Shown here piece by piece: positions 12,295 through 24,662 of a stretch of 64,000 nt of DNA (position 1 is its first letter; each line of letters opens with the position of its first letter). Origin of the DNA: Galaxea fascicularis (lineage: Eukaryota > Cnidaria > Anthozoa > Scleractinia > Euphylliidae). The stretch spans positions 24,993,847 through 25,057,846 of the forward strand of contig OX419336.1 of assembly GCA_948470475.1 (NCBI GenBank), given 5' to 3'. The position numbers and the translations under genes were made by a program. The notes under the pieces are model-generated. The model did no database searches. It was not told the origin of the DNA and saw only the letters and a list, made by a program, of their open reading frames with translations.

Positions 12295-13295
12295 AGGTCA
12301 ATTTTGGGTTCATATGTTCCTGTGAAAGATATTGTAAAAATTGCGGTCACAACTGCGATGATCATTCTTCATTTGATTTCATATCCACAGTTCACATATG
12401 ATTTCTTTCATGTGCATCATTCACTTAGATAATATTGAGAAAAGTAATTATTTTGTTTTGTTAAGTTCAAATGTCTTACAGTCTTAGTATATACTAACCA
12501 AGAAGATAGGCCAAAAGTGATGAGTCACTTGATCGGAATGGAAAGCGCAGCAATGCATCAAGTCTACATGAAGACAAACCGATTATCAAAGGACAAATAG
12601 CAGCAGTTATTAAACATTAAACAAGGCACTGAGTCAACGGCAGAAACAACGTATTCATTTGAGGGGTACAGAGAACAAGTCTTAATTCCGCTTTAAATAT
12701 CAAACTGATATTGATTACTTCTTTATTGTATTATGGCTTTGTAACCTGCAACTCGCCCAGGACTATACTGAACCCTTGACAGACTGAAATTATTAGGTCC
12801 TGGGCGGTTTTAGATAGAATGTGGCAGTTTCTCGCGAATGTGTCACTCTTAAGAAATCTGCGATCGCTTACAGCAAGTGAAGAGAAAATAAAATAAATGG
12901 AGCAAAACTCGATTGATGTGTAAGTTAAAGTACCTGTTAAAGCGGCAATATTCAGATGTTTTGCTTAGGTACCTTGTAGTTATGAAGTTCCTTTAAAACA
13001 ATTTTATGATGTGACCTTACCCTTTCTCTACAGCTTGCAGTCGTTTTGCAATGTTCGGGAGGGTTGGGGTTCCATTATTTTTCACTGATTTTCGCACTCG
13101 GTTTAGCAAAGACTCTTCTTTACCGCGCATCGCGCCATCCGCCAACACTGGCTCAGCTTTTGAATCGTGTTCTCGGCCTCGTCCTTCTTGAGTTTCGTGC
13201 ATGGCAGAGATTTCAACCAGAAGGGCACCACACATCAGCAACATGGCCACAAAACGGAGACCAATGCGACACGGAATTAATTGGGGCAATATCAT
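10523..13295 (-). CDS. Short-chain collagen C4-like secreted protein, copy 1
   Basis: Five minus-strand exons: 13295-13021, 12563-12499, 11830-11759, 11352-11146 and 11004-10523. All junctions are GT-AG and in frame, giving 366 residues. Residues ~12-30 form a hydrophobic signal peptide (FVAMLLMCGALLVEISA). A charged linker with RVRK and AKRLQAVEK follows. Residues ~121-185 form a Gly-X-Y collagen tract (GPPGPPGKQGPK, GPPGPKGDKG) with one break. The last ~180 residues are a Cys-rich domain (about ten Cys; APCVVCYVKSRGSM, LTCAVCTK). This architecture matches proteins annotated 'short-chain collagen C4-like' in corals and sponges, presumed extracellular matrix or secreted. Start: the first ATG before the signal peptide. 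A tandem paralogue lies at 17494-20929. The exact biological role is unknown. Confidence 0.85.
12133..12378. mobile_element. TIR element carrying a tRNA-like core
   Basis: Ends 12133-12180 and 12332-12378 are ~48-base inverted repeats with about three mismatches, containing AATCAAATGAAGAATGATC. Between them, on the minus strand, is a tRNA-like sequence. The element sits in the second intron of collagen-like gene 1. It is absent from the same intron of gene 2, so it arrived after the duplication or was lost from copy 2. The family resembles a very common coral repeat; that recognition is from memory. Confidence 0.75.
12211..12279 (-). pseudogene. tRNA-like sequence inside TIR element
   Basis: Read on the minus strand: GGCTTCA acceptor, TAGCTCAGTTGG A box, GGTTCAAGCC B box, and TGAAGTT closing the acceptor with two G-U pairs. 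The anticodon arm does not pair properly and the base expected to be U33 is not U. It is therefore a pol III-promoter-bearing pseudo-tRNA, not a working tRNA. Confidence 0.7.
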
Positions 13296-14864
13296 TGTGG
13301 ACCGAAACTTGTTGTTCCTTAACTTGCTTTGAATTTAGCTTTAACAAAAATGAAATCAAGCCCTATTCTATTCTTCTTCAAGAAGTGATTACGTGTACTT
13401 CACACCAAAGCACTTTTCTTAAGGAAGATGAAATACTTTTTCGCGAATTTCTCACACGTTTATGACGTACAGTTTATTATCGCAGTCGTGCTCTACTTCC
13501 GGTCGTCTTGTTTTAGAATCTGCTGTTTGTGACTGAAGAGTCGATAGAAGAGGACTCAAACTGTGAGAGGCAGAGAAGAAAAGAGCTGAAAAGGTGAGTT
13601 AATTAACAAGTTACGTATAAACCTTTCCATTCAAGTTTTTACTCTTATAAATGTGTCATACGATCTCGAAATTGGCTGTCCTGATTTACGTTTGCCGCGG
13701 CAAACTATAACACTCATATTAACATTGCTAATTTTGGTTCTAAATTAAGCTGTTGTCCGAAATTAAAGATTAAGAGCAACAGGGCGAGGAATGGCCAAAG
13801 GAACTATGTTTGTAACTAACCAGTTGTTCGTGACAATTCAAAGCTGATGAACGGAGTGCTATTACGTCTAATTTGAATAATTGTGAATAAAATCCTTATA
13901 CTAGTGTGACAGTCCAAATAGACTCCATGCGTGGAAGTAAAAGCTATTGTCTACAGTGATGTTACTGCAGTTCTTTATTATGCGCTATTTCATAAGTCCG
14001 TTTTACACTTGGAGTCTGGATGAAAGTGTAAGGAGTGATCACAGGATCCAAAATGTAGATAGAATTGTCCAGTTTCGAGCTGGCGCGCTTGTAAGTAGGG
14101 TAGGTCTTGGTATAAAATCAACCCATTAAGACTGTCTACCTTGGCTTCGAATATTGATTAGGGGTAAATGGCCTATTTAACACCGGGGGTGTCTATTAAT
14201 TTTTTTAACGTTATTGGGGGGCGTGTATTAGTGAGAGGTGTTTTAACAACTTCAACTGTTACTGGAATGTTTGTAAAGTTTTACAAACAAGGTTATTGCA
14301 AGCAGTTGTCAAAAGTTTTAACTTCATTTTCAGTGTTTAAAACAATTATCTCTTATCGAAACTTAACGCAGCTGGTCAATAGCGTTTGTTTATTTGTTCA
14401 TGAAAGAGTGAATAAGTTTAGACTCCCTTGGAGTTTGATTCTAAATTTAATTTGGATGGTAGTTTTGCGGAAGAGTTTGAGCCGAAAAGATTTGCTCCAA
14501 TTTTTTTTGCTTTTGTTTTACCATAACTTACAGTGGAACCCAAGTGACTACGGAAACTGGTTTGTTATCTCGAGGGTTGGTTGGTCGAAAACTTAGTCTG
14601 ACGAATTTGCGCAAACACAACCAAAGTTGTTATAATGACTACTGGTTTGTAATGCAGTACAGTATGCAGCATTTCCGGATCTGAGCAATTAAGTAAGTAA
14701 CATTTGTACTAAAATGGAAAACTAGAAAACTGTACAGCTAATGACTGTTTGTTTCACATTCATCATGTCTCATGTCTCGTATCGTCTTTATACGTTACAT
14801 CGAGGGAGATTTTACGCCTGGGGTTTCGAACTGTTTTCTTTATAACGAGGAATTCGTTGTATAA
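13296..14864. other. Upstream region of collagen-like gene 1
   Basis: 13296-13750 is alignable by eye with 20930-21540 upstream of gene 2, for example TTTCGCGAATTTC near 13440/21080 and CACACGTTTAT near 13453/21093. The duplication therefore includes the promoter. The rest holds two ORFs (13947-14129; 14168-14596) with no recognisable family. Confidence 0.5.
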
Positions 14865-15217
<353 letters not shown>

Positions 15218-15301
15218 ATTACAAACTACTATATTTATCCTAGAAAGCCCAATCAACTGACAGCACTTTCAACTGGTATCACCTGGCGTCTAGCAATTTA
15301 A

Positions 15302-15476
15302 TTTCAAATCAAATCAAATCAAATATTGGTTTTTGATGAACGTGGAAAACCGGAGTACCCGGAGACCTCTCGGAACAGAGTAGAGAACCAACAAACTCCG
15401 CCCACATATGGCGAACCCGGACACACTGCCAGAAAGGTGAGCGCTCTCATCACTGCGCCAATCCCGCTTCCCCAAA
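15302..15476 (-). mobile_element. tRNA-derived SINE
   Basis: On the minus strand it reads GGATTGGCGCAGTGATGAG (A box), then GTCCGGGTTCG (partial B box), then the same GAGTTTGTTGGTTCTCTAC body as the copy at 60765, and ends in an AT-rich pentamer tail (15304-15324). Clearly the same family as 29991 and 60765. Confidence 0.85.
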
Positions 15477-15768
15477 GGTTTTGTTCCATACATTTTATAT
15501 ATTTTTGGCCGGGCTGAAGAGTATCGTTCGCAATTCGTGATATCAAGGACATTGTTGTATAGAGGTTCGTTAAAGCGAGAATGTATAGTCTTGGAGCCTC
15601 ACAGGTATGACGTCATAGGCTTGAATGAGCTTGGATGTTGTTCAGCTTTACTTAAAGCAAAGTTCAAAGGAATTTGTGAGTAATTCAACTTGTCATGAAC
15701 CAACTAAAGATGGCAGGTGTTGACCGGATTCCACTGATGATGATCGCATAGTAACTGCTAACACGAGT

Positions 15769-16342
15769 GAGGAAATACTGTTACACCATCACGCAGGGCA
15801 CCAAGGAGTAACAAAGTGCCGTGAGCGTACTAAGCTGTGCGTGTCAAGGCAAAGGTTGGGTCGTGTCACTTCTGGCAGGAAAACTATCCAACCCTTGATG
15901 ACCACAGTCTTGCCTGACAGGCCATGGCAGAAGGTGTCCATAGATTCGTTTCAGTTTGGTGGTCGAAAATTCCTGGTGGTAATGGCTGTCATCCAAAAGC
16001 TGAAGTCAGTATTCGCACGATGGGGTATCCTAGAAGAACAAGTAAGCGACAACGGCACACAGCTCAAGTCAGCTTTCTTCGCGAACTCAAAGTAAAGTAT
16101 GGATTCAACCATTCTACATCAAGCCCGGAGGTATCTGAAGTACCTACACCACCATGCTATGATACACCGGAGAATGACTCCTCGATTCCAGAGGTCATCA
16201 AACGGGCTACTCCTAAAGTCATTCGGGAAGAGAATACCATAATTCCTGAAAACAGCAACACCAGCCCAACAAACAACCCGCAAAAGAGGGCCTCCAGCAG
16301 GGGACTTCTGCGGAAACCCATTCGTCATAAAGAAGACTTTTA
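15769..16342 (+). pseudogene. Gypsy-type (Ty3/mdg4) integrase remnant
   Basis: The frame at 15769-16095 shows the tail of an HHCC zinc-binding region, then the start of the rve core with PDRPWQKVSID and the VSDNGTQ motif. An in-frame stop ends it at 16095. In another frame 16096-16340 continues with a Thr/Ser/Pro-rich tail ending RKPIRHKEDF, like the C-terminal end of Gypsy pol. Most of the catalytic core between these motifs is deleted. No LTRs are identified. It is broken by the deletion, a stop and a frameshift. Confidence 0.8.
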
Positions 16343-16541
16343 ATAGTGTTTATTTCTTATATATGAGCTTTGAAAGGTCAGTTGACAGTCATTTTCTCGT
16401 TTAGAATGGAACGAGTTAGTTTGAAATTTTCTGTTGTTGGATTTAAGAACTGATTCATTGTACGTTGTTGAAAAAAGTATTTTTGCTTAATCAATTTCTC
16501 AAAATGGGGGAGATGTATCATTATCAGGAAGTGTTATTGTT

Positions 16542-16741
16542 ATAACTAAGTGAGGTACGATCGTCCGGGTGAGTGTTGTCCGGAGAAAGACTGTTTAAGA
16601 CAACATTGACTGACGTTTCGACAACCCGAGCGGAAGGTCATGATGACTTCAGCTCAGGTTGTCGAAACGTCAGTCAATGTTACCTTGAACGGTCCTTCTC
16701 AGGACTACACTCACCTGGACGATCGTACTTCACTGAGTTAT
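16542..16741. mobile_element. Foldback MITE (200 bp)
   Basis: The whole 200 bases is an imperfect palindrome with arms of about 95 bases that begin ATAAC and end GTTAT. Each arm contains the motif GACTGACGTTTCGACAACC or its complement. No coding content. Confidence 0.85.
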
Positions 16742-17346
16742 GATATCCCACGGGCTCCTGGGTTCAAACCGATTTTAGTGTTATTATTGTTAGGTTACAC
16801 TTGGGACATGCCCAGTTGTTTTTGGGGAAACCACGTGCCTTGACTGATGTCTGTTTTAATAAGCAGCATGATTTCAAGACAAAGATCAGCAGCAGTGAAA
16901 TCACCATGGTGACAAGGTAGAGTAATTTAACTTAACCTTGCTCGGACATCCTAAGTATAAAAACGAAATCTCAGCAAATATGATCTAGTATCCTTGTCAA
17001 AAGTACCCCTCAATCGTTTATGGACAAACCTATTTGCTATTATTTATACAGAATAAGTTTTAATTTGGCACAGCAAGATAAAATTTATTAGTTGGCACGA
17101 TACAAGTAAAATAAAGTCTCTTGATATTAATTTCTTAAAGTGAAACCATAGTGAGAAAACCAGGCGACAAAATATCTCTGGTTTAGTTAGTTGTTCTAAT
17201 TCTTAGGGAAGTAAAGAAGCAATAATGTGGGGTTGAGATTTAGCAGTTTTCATCGATCAACCAAACATCACAACACGGAGATCATAGATCTAAGGAAAAA
17301 ATGTAGCAGTAAGAAAATTTACGGCTTGACGCAGTTATTTGACTGT
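16742..17346. other. Intergenic, nothing recognised
   Basis: AT-rich sequence between the foldback element and the 3' end of collagen-like gene 2. Only short ORFs without resemblance. Confidence 0.5.
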
Positions 17347-17352
17347 TTTATT
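17347..17352 (-). terminator. Poly(A) signal of collagen-like gene 2
   Basis: AATAAA on the minus strand, about 145 bases past the stop, at the same relative place as in copy 1. Confidence 0.6.
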
Positions 17353-17493
17353 GTTTCTTTTAATTTTTTTAAACCATTCCAAGGCGACGAGTTTCTAGCT
17401 TTTTTCTCCATTAAAATTACCCACTTAAGACCCTTAAAAACTCAAGTCATTCAATCACTGGCAAGCTTTTCTTGAGGAGGCTGCATCTTCCCA

Positions 17494-20400
17494 TCACTTG
17501 GTGCACACAGCGCAAGTCAGTTCCCGACCGCTGACATAGGGAAGGCATGGGAGCGAGCCACAAACTCCTTCCACAGGATACAGCAGGGCACCATCCTTGT
17601 TGGCATGGGTACCAGGAAGATACTCTGGGTTCTCGTCAACACAGATGAAGTCAGTTGAATGCGCGTGACCATGATATGCCGCCATCAGGTATCCATGATA
17701 CTCCTCGGTCCATCCAGATGGACAGTCATTCCTTGCCGGCATCGTCAGCATTGAACCACGTGACTTGACATAGCAGACAACGCAAGGTGCCTCATGGTCG
17801 TGAAGATTTCTTTTAAAGGGATTGCCGTTATATTGGCTCACTTCATACTCAGTGCCGTATATGTATCCAGCGCTCTGATGGCCGTTTTTGTACTTGTCGT
17901 ACTTTGGATTGTGAGGAAGACAAAGGTAGTTCGCCCCACCACCATGGTGATGGTACCACCCTCCGCCAATTAAACCTAATGTGGAAAGAACATTGGCATG
18001 AAATGGAGAGAGATTACGTGTGATTTACAACCTTACATCAGTGGAAGTATTCTTATGTTTGTTAACATTCGATCATGGTTTCCGCTCGCTAGTTATAGTG
18101 AAGCAATGGAAGCACTTTACCTTTATAAACTATCTGAGCACCCCTTGGACATGTTGTCTTTCCCCAGCGAACATACTTCACCCCAGACTTCCCAGTTCCA
18201 TCCTTTCCCTTTTCTCCTTTAGCTCCTTGAGGTCCCTGGGCTCCAGTGCTTCCAACAGCTCCCTTGTCCCCCTTTGGCCCAGGAGGGCCTGGGAATGGCT
18301 TGTTGGTTCCAGGTCTCCCAGCTTCACCTGGAACACAAAATCCCTAGCACATAACTAAGTCTTTATTGCTGTTTAATCCAAAAGGAATTTATAGCCTCTT
18401 TCCTCCCAGCTTCTTCTAGAAGTCTCATTTTCTTCTGTTTGTTTTCCAGAAATGAAGTGGACTTGCCTATTGGCGATAAAGAACCTGCTAATATGCGGGA
18501 AAATATCCCTAAGATCTTTGAAGATAAGTTTGCTGCGTGACAAAAACGTATAATGACCACGTTCTTAATTTGATTAGACGCGAAAATTGTTTATTTTGAT
18601 ATCGCGGGAATGGATGCATAGAAAAAAAATCGGTCCTGCATGGGCAAACACAAATAATGCGGCCAGTTTGATGCGTCAATGATCTAAAGTTCTAAGGTAA
18701 AGTTTTCTCAGCGGAAACCTTTAGGTCCTTGTTTTCCAGGGGGGCCAGGTGGCCCCATTCTTCCTTTGCCATTACTTGGGCTCTTTTGGCCTGCAAGGTT
18801 AAGCAATAGAAAATTGTTTGTGATCTCAAGATGACTAAAAAATAGTAGATGGATGTCAACTATCTTGACCAGTCGGTGATAGCAATGATCAAACTAAATT
18901 TCATGAAGCTGTAATAGTTTCTTGAACATTTTTGTTATTAAACGTACACCTGGCTTGTTAGTGCTGAAAATATAAAAGTAAATATTATTGTTTATTCATT
19001 TAAAGTGTCAGTTTTGACCTGTAAGATCAAACAAGAGAGCTGACAAAATCTGTTCTGATCACAAGATAAGGGAACAACAGCAGTCAGTAGAAAGCTCTGG
19101 ACTGAGTAAACTGTTCTGGGAAAGCAATGACCAAAGTGGGGATGGTGAAGCTGTAGCAGCATGCAAAATGTTGAAATACAAAACCGGAGAAATACAAGAT
19201 AGTGGCGTAAAGGTGATTTTTGGTATTTAAAAAAATCAAATTAAAAATTGTACATCTCCCTTAAATGTTTTTTTAATCTAACATGTACATTGATTGACTG
19301 AAAACTCAGTTCCATAGGAAACATCTTCCTTTTTGTTCCTTGTTTCGAGTTCAGCAGGTTATTGAAGGAACTAATCATTTTTTGCTCAGTTAAAATGTCT
19401 TATTGTCTTAGTATATACTAACCAAGAAGATAGGCCAAAAGTGATGAGTCACTTGATTGGAATGGAAAGCGCAGCAATGCATCAAGTCTACAGAAAGACA
19501 AACGGCTTATCAAAGGAAAAATAGCAGCAGTTATTAAAGATTAAACAAGTTATTCATTTGAGGTGTACAAATCAAACTGGTGTTCATTGTTTCAAGGTTG
19601 TATCATGGCCGTCTTTAACCTGGAACTCGCCTAGGGTACCACAGTTTGTTCTAAAGATTCAGATTCTTTAGCTGTAAATTCAAGTCGCAGAAATGTTTGT
19701 TAAACCGGTGCTTATTTTTCTTGTGTCCGAATGCCCTTTCAGCGCTGTTACTCCCGTTGCGAAAACAAACTTAAAACTGAATTGCTTTTTCAATTTTGGT
19801 GGAGGTAAGATATACGTTTATGGAAGAAAATTCAAGTTTTGTATTAATATTTTAATTTCTGAGGTGCAACGAAAAGATATGTCAGTAAAGCGATCAGCTT
19901 TACTCTGCTTAAGCGCTGTTTTCAAAGCTGTGGAGGCCTGTTTTGATTTTTTAGTCCGTGAAAGAACCTCTATGGCGCTTACATGTACTCAACATCCTAG
20001 TGAATGTTGTCAGTATTGTGTCGGTTGCTCCACAGGGTTCTTTCATTTCAGTCATAGTTTTTGGATAAAGGCTTTTCATATACTTATTGAGATAAAAGTG
20101 AAAGTTGTGGACTAAAGTTTTTCTGTTGTGCTTTTGATGTTGTATACGAATGTGAAGTGCTTTGAAGTTGCAGGTGTGAACCTCATTTTTTATATTTTAA
20201 AATGTTGAACTCACGTCATAGTGCTACTTTTTTTTATTACTTACTAGATCACCAGGGAAGGGTTTGTGATATATGAAAGAATAATAGACTAATTGTGAAT
20301 ATTAAACAGTAATTAAAACAGAAATTCTACAACGGGTTTGTACACATCTGATCAGAAGAAATGTTTTTAGAGTGTAGAGAATTCATCGTGGGATTAAGCA

Positions 20401-20929
20401 AAACTATATTTGAACCTTGACAGACCGAAATTAATATGATGTCCTGCGCGGTTTTGGATAGAAAGCATTTCTCGCGAATGTGTTACTCTAAAGAAGTTGC
20501 GGCGATCGCTTATAGCAAGTGAAGAGAAGAAAAAAATGGAGCAATTAAAACTCAATTCATGTGTAAGTAACGGTTAAAGCGGCAATGTTCAGATGTTTTA
20601 CTTAGATACCTTGTAGTGATGAAGTTTCTTTGAAACAAATTTACAAAGTGACCTTACCTTTTCTCTACAGCTTGCAGTCGTTTTGCAATGTTCGGGAGAG
20701 TTGGGGTCCCGTTATTTTTCACAGATCTTCGCACTCGGCTCAGCAAGGACTCTTCTTCACCACGTATCGCGCCATCCGCAGATACTCGCTCAACTTTTGA
20801 ATCCCCTTCCCGACTTGGTCCTTCTTGTGTTTTGTGCATTGCAGAGATGTGAACCAGAAGGGCACCACACATCACCAACACAGCAACAAAACGGAGGCCG
20901 CCGCGAAGCGGAATTACGCGAAGCAACAT
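17494..20929 (-). CDS. Short-chain collagen C4-like secreted protein, copy 2
   Basis: Exons on the minus strand: 20929-20658, 19487-19423, 18790-18719, 18327-18121 and 17975-17494, giving 365 residues. Exons 2-5 have exactly the same lengths (65, 72, 207, 482) and phases as copy 1, so this is a tandem duplicate. The domain order is the same: signal peptide (FVAVLVMCGALLVHISA), basic linker, Gly-X-Y tract, then a Cys-rich C-terminal domain that is nearly identical to copy 1. Most differences are in the N-terminal ~40 residues and in a few loop residues (for example AYHGHAHST against AHYGHNHST). The frame is intact, so both copies look functional. It is probably secreted matrix; function is inferred only from architecture. 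Confidence 0.85.
19640..20400. other. Extra ~0.75 kb in intron 1 of collagen-like gene 2
   Basis: The flanks (CTGGAACTCGCC... and ...CCTTGACAGACCGAAATTA) match copy 1 intron 1, where they are almost adjacent near 12760. Copy 2 therefore gained, or copy 1 lost, this piece. It contains a 140-codon ORF (19693-20115) with no resemblance that I can name, and no clear terminal repeats. Confidence 0.55.
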
Positions 20930-22893
20930 TGTGGAACGAACTAGTGCGCTCTTTAACTCGCTTTGAATTTATCTTAAAGAGAAGAGAAACCAACTTCTTT
21001 TTTCTCTGCTTGAGGATGTGATTACGTGTACTCTATACCAAAGGACCTATTTCGAAGAATACGAAATCATTTTTTTTTTCGCGAATTTCACACACGTTTA
21101 TTACGTCATATATCGTCCGTCCGTGTGACGAGGATTGCGTGACTGAGACAGAATTGACCCTACTTAAGTTTTCAATTATTCACAATTCGTGCTAAATTAC
21201 AATTCCTTCCTATTTCTTCATGCTTTGCTTCTTTTTGATTAACTATCGTCAATAGTTATTAAAAATGTCCCTCTTGGGTTCATTTTTTGCTTCAGCCTTT
21301 GTTTTTATGGTTATTTTTTTAACACAAACGCAAAGTTAGGGCGCGGGAGCCAGGATCAGTAAAGTTAACGTGTAAGTTAACGTGCTAAATTAACACAAGG
21401 GATTTTAGTTTTTGCTCATATAGAAAACGTCGCAAAAGATTTTCGAAATTCGTCATCTGAGATAAATTGTAACATCGTCTGTCGTCGGCGAACTACAATA
21501 TTCATACCACTGTATTCACGTGCTAATTTTTAGACGCTTTTTCGTGAAGAGCCGATTGACCAAAGTTGTCATCTGAACTTGAAAACCTAGAGCCGTGATT
21601 TGCGATAAGCAGAATGGGTTGCCAAATTAATACGCGAAGTTTTAATTTTTGCTCCTACCAATTGATTATCAAATTTACTGAAAGAGCTGACAGGAAACGT
21701 ATTTACATTCGGCGGAACTGAACTGTAAGTGACAGTGACAAAGAATGTAAATATTTTCCTGTTGGTATGAAATGCACGTCTGCCGCTATGGCTGCATTAT
21801 AATAATTTAGTCTATTGTTGTAAGCATATATAAGGTTTGACAGCATGTAATGTATTCATCTCAGCTCTCGAACTTTCAAATTTTATCCTCCCAAGTTTAG
21901 ACTGTTTCATTTTGTATGTCTGTAAATTTTATATCACCTCTAGCTCCCAGAGGTTAGTGCGCCTGCATTTGGTTGGGGAATACGTTCCCATTTTTTCCTA
22001 ATGGGTTTTAGGGTTTTCGTATCAGGCGGTTGCACATGTGTTATAGCCTGAGTGATATTTATTTTCCTATATTTCTTGTAACTACTTCCGTCTTATTTGA
22101 GCTTTGTAACGATACTTGGACGGCTTAAAACATTCAGGCTCTCAGTTCGAGCTGCACAACCATTCCTGTATACGAGTCATGAATATAGATAGGAAATGTA
22201 CCTACTTGGGCTTAACTTCCTACGCATGTTACTGTTGCACAAAGCGGCAAACAAACAGAACAAGTTGAGTGACTGTGGTCGCATGTTACTTTCTCCTATT
22301 CAACATGACAGTCATAAATAGTGATCGGATTCTCGTGATTTAGGGTTCCGACAAGACTTGTAAATATTTCACTTCATCAAAGGTCGCAATACCCATTTCG
22401 TTAATGAGGGACTATGTTTTACGAAATTACTTGTCCACAGCTGTTCAGAAGGGCTGAACTTATTCATTTTAGCGCAAGTTGAATACTTTTACAAGCGTAA
22501 GCGGAGCTGAAGTTCCTGTTCTTTTAATAAAACATCTCTAAAGCCCCGGTCTAAAGCAGTCTATCAGATTTTGTGATTTTACATGATATGATTCGTGCCC
22601 AAACGTAGCTATATGTTACTAATTTTCAGAAGTTCTTTTACATGTTTACTGTTTTTACTGATTTTACTTGGACAAATCATGTTGATTACATTGCAGGGAA
22701 AATTAACCAAAGGCTTGGTCTACTTGGGCGTATTAAGCATTTATTACCGTTTAGGGCACGCATCCTTTTTTATCTGAAAGTCTTGTCATGCACTTATTTG
22801 AGTACGCACACCTACTAGTTTGGGGTGACAAGCACAAAGTGACTTCAATGTCTAGCCTATAAGAGTCCTATAAGTTTCGCAAAATAGGGCCCA
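20930..22893. other. Upstream region of collagen-like gene 2 and intergenic
   Basis: 20930-21540 parallels the copy 1 upstream region. 21690-21762 is a small stem-loop (CAGGAAACGTATTTACATTC against GAATGTAAATATTTTCCTG). No gene is seen in the remainder. Confidence 0.45.
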
Positions 22894-23000
22894 GCGTTAA
22901 GAGGAATTGGGGGAAACCAAGGACTGCATATCATGCTGTAAAAGACTTCAATTCACTTAGCCAGGTACGAGAATCTGCTAACATTAATACATTCAAGTGA
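22894..23000 (+). pseudogene. LINE reverse-transcriptase C-terminal scrap
   Basis: One frame gives RNWGKPRTAYHAVKDFNSLS followed by a short stretch ending NINTFK and a stop. This is the usual 'W(N/D)SLP...S..TFK' ending of jockey/CR1-like RT proteins. Only about 35 residues survive. Confidence 0.5.
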
Positions 23001-23796
23001 CCTGTTTTTGATGTCTTATTATAATTCATGTAGTAATCGTATCTATAACAAAATTCTCGATTCTGATTGGTTCTGCGCGCGCCTATTTGTCGCGTAATTT
23101 TGTGCGCGATCACGTGGGTGTCCAATTACAGGTAAATTACAGGTTATTGGACACCTACGCCGTTCACGCGTCAATTCACCGTGCACTTTAATGGCTTCCT
23201 TGGTGATGTTTTCCTACTGTTTGGAAGACTGTTGGAACATAGCACTGACTTTTTCACTCAAAGGAGGCTCTCGAAATTGGTTATTGATACAATTAATTAG
23301 TAATTGGACTTCGTGTCGTAAAATTCAGATAGTAATCGTGCTCGTATTAAATTTCAAATCACTCACCCGATTATTCTCTGATTTGTACTCCACTCGGTCC
23401 AATAACAATTCTTTAATCTTTGACGTCCTATTCGAAAACCACATTTTGCAAAAAAGCTTCCTCAATAAAGATTATTACTTATTTTTCTTAATCTCATTTC
23501 CAGACCCCTATGTTCAAACTACATACTTTTGAAAATGTATGTTGCCTACCATACGAAACGTCAAGTAAATATAAAATGCGTTGGTTTACCATTGTTTATC
23601 TCCGCTGTTTGTGTTTTATTTCTAATAGAGCGACGATGGGAAGGCTTTATTTGACTTGAATATCAATATTTCCACCGCTATTCGGTTCGTTGGAACTCTG
23701 GGTTTTTTGTGTAAACTTTAGCTGTCACACACCACTATCGCGCCGCCTGTGGTATGATTATCTCCTTTTTTTGTCAGTAATAAATATACCTTATTG
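23001..23796. other. Intergenic, repeat-like
   Basis: Contains GCGCGCGCC and CACGTG motifs near 23080-23116 and a short inverted pair, GTGTCCAATTAC / GTTATTGGACAC, at 23117-23150. No gene recognised. Confidence 0.35.
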
Positions 23797-24133
23797 GTAA
23801 AGACTTGTTTCCATATCTCAAAGTGCCCTTGGACGTGAGGTGCCTGGCAATGAAATTTAATCAGTGGAATATAATTAGCGCCGAACTGCCGGCGATTTAC
23901 GACTCCCAACGTTTCGTGTTCTTGCTGTGCACGAATTTTATGTCTATTTCGTGTGTGTTTCGAGTCAAGCGTAAATATCTGGTTTAGTAAACATCACATC
24001 CCGCATATTCCTGTCGCTTTAGCTTTATTTTCGCCGATATCAAAAACAGAAACCTTCAAGGGCGGTTTGAGCTATGGAAACAAAGCAAACCTGTCGTGCA
24101 GCAACTCGTTTCCATAGCTCAAACCGCCCTGAA
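23797..24133 (-). repeat. Left arm of a ~340-bp inverted repeat
   Basis: The reverse complement of this stretch matches 25548-25905 almost base for base apart from a small insertion. Its inner end, 24058-24131, is itself a near-palindrome: GGGCGGTTTGAGCTATGG at one side and the complement at the other. The repeat may be two oppositely oriented copies of one MITE. Confidence 0.85.
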
Positions 24134-24662
24134 CTTGTGGAGAGAGATCTCCCCTTCATTGTGGTTGTAAGTACTTGAATTTTATTTGATCTTGACCTTA
24201 TTTGATCTTATTTCACTTGACCTGTGCACAAAAGTCACTTCTAACTGCGAGCAATTGTGATTCATGAGCAAATTTCTACTTAGGATGGTTGTTTTCAGCT
24301 GTGTCTTTCACAACCAATCACTCTGCTGTGCTTGCAGCAATTATTTTTGGTTTTTTTGAAATGTGTTATTTTTTTTATCAATTTAGGGACTGATTACTTT
24401 ACTCAGGCTGGTCTTATTTGGTCGGCTGGCCAACTTCACCAAGATCTGGCCTGTCTATGAAATTAATATACCTCTTATGGAACGCATTGTAGATTTCAGT
24501 ATCCTAGGGGTTAACAATCCCCAATTTTAGCCCATAAACGTTACAAGGATCACCCCTGTCACTATTTTGTGAGTAGTCCCCTCCTATTCCTCACTCCCAG
24601 GATAGTTTTGTTTTCTCTTTTATTTGCATGATCATGATTAATGATTACTGAGTAAACCATAC

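Noticed and set aside
13046..13465. 139-codon plus-strand ORF
   Set aside because: It is the antisense shadow of exon 1 of collagen-like gene 1.
14168..14596. 142-codon ORF as a gene
   Set aside because: No recognisable motif, low-complexity AT-rich composition and no splice or homology support.
18020..18358. Plus-strand ORF rich in Ser/Leu
   Set aside because: Antisense shadow of the Gly-X-Y exon of collagen-like gene 2; the same holds for 11123-11356.
19693..20115. 140-codon ORF as a gene
   Set aside because: It lies within the extra intronic block of collagen-like gene 2, with no family resemblance.
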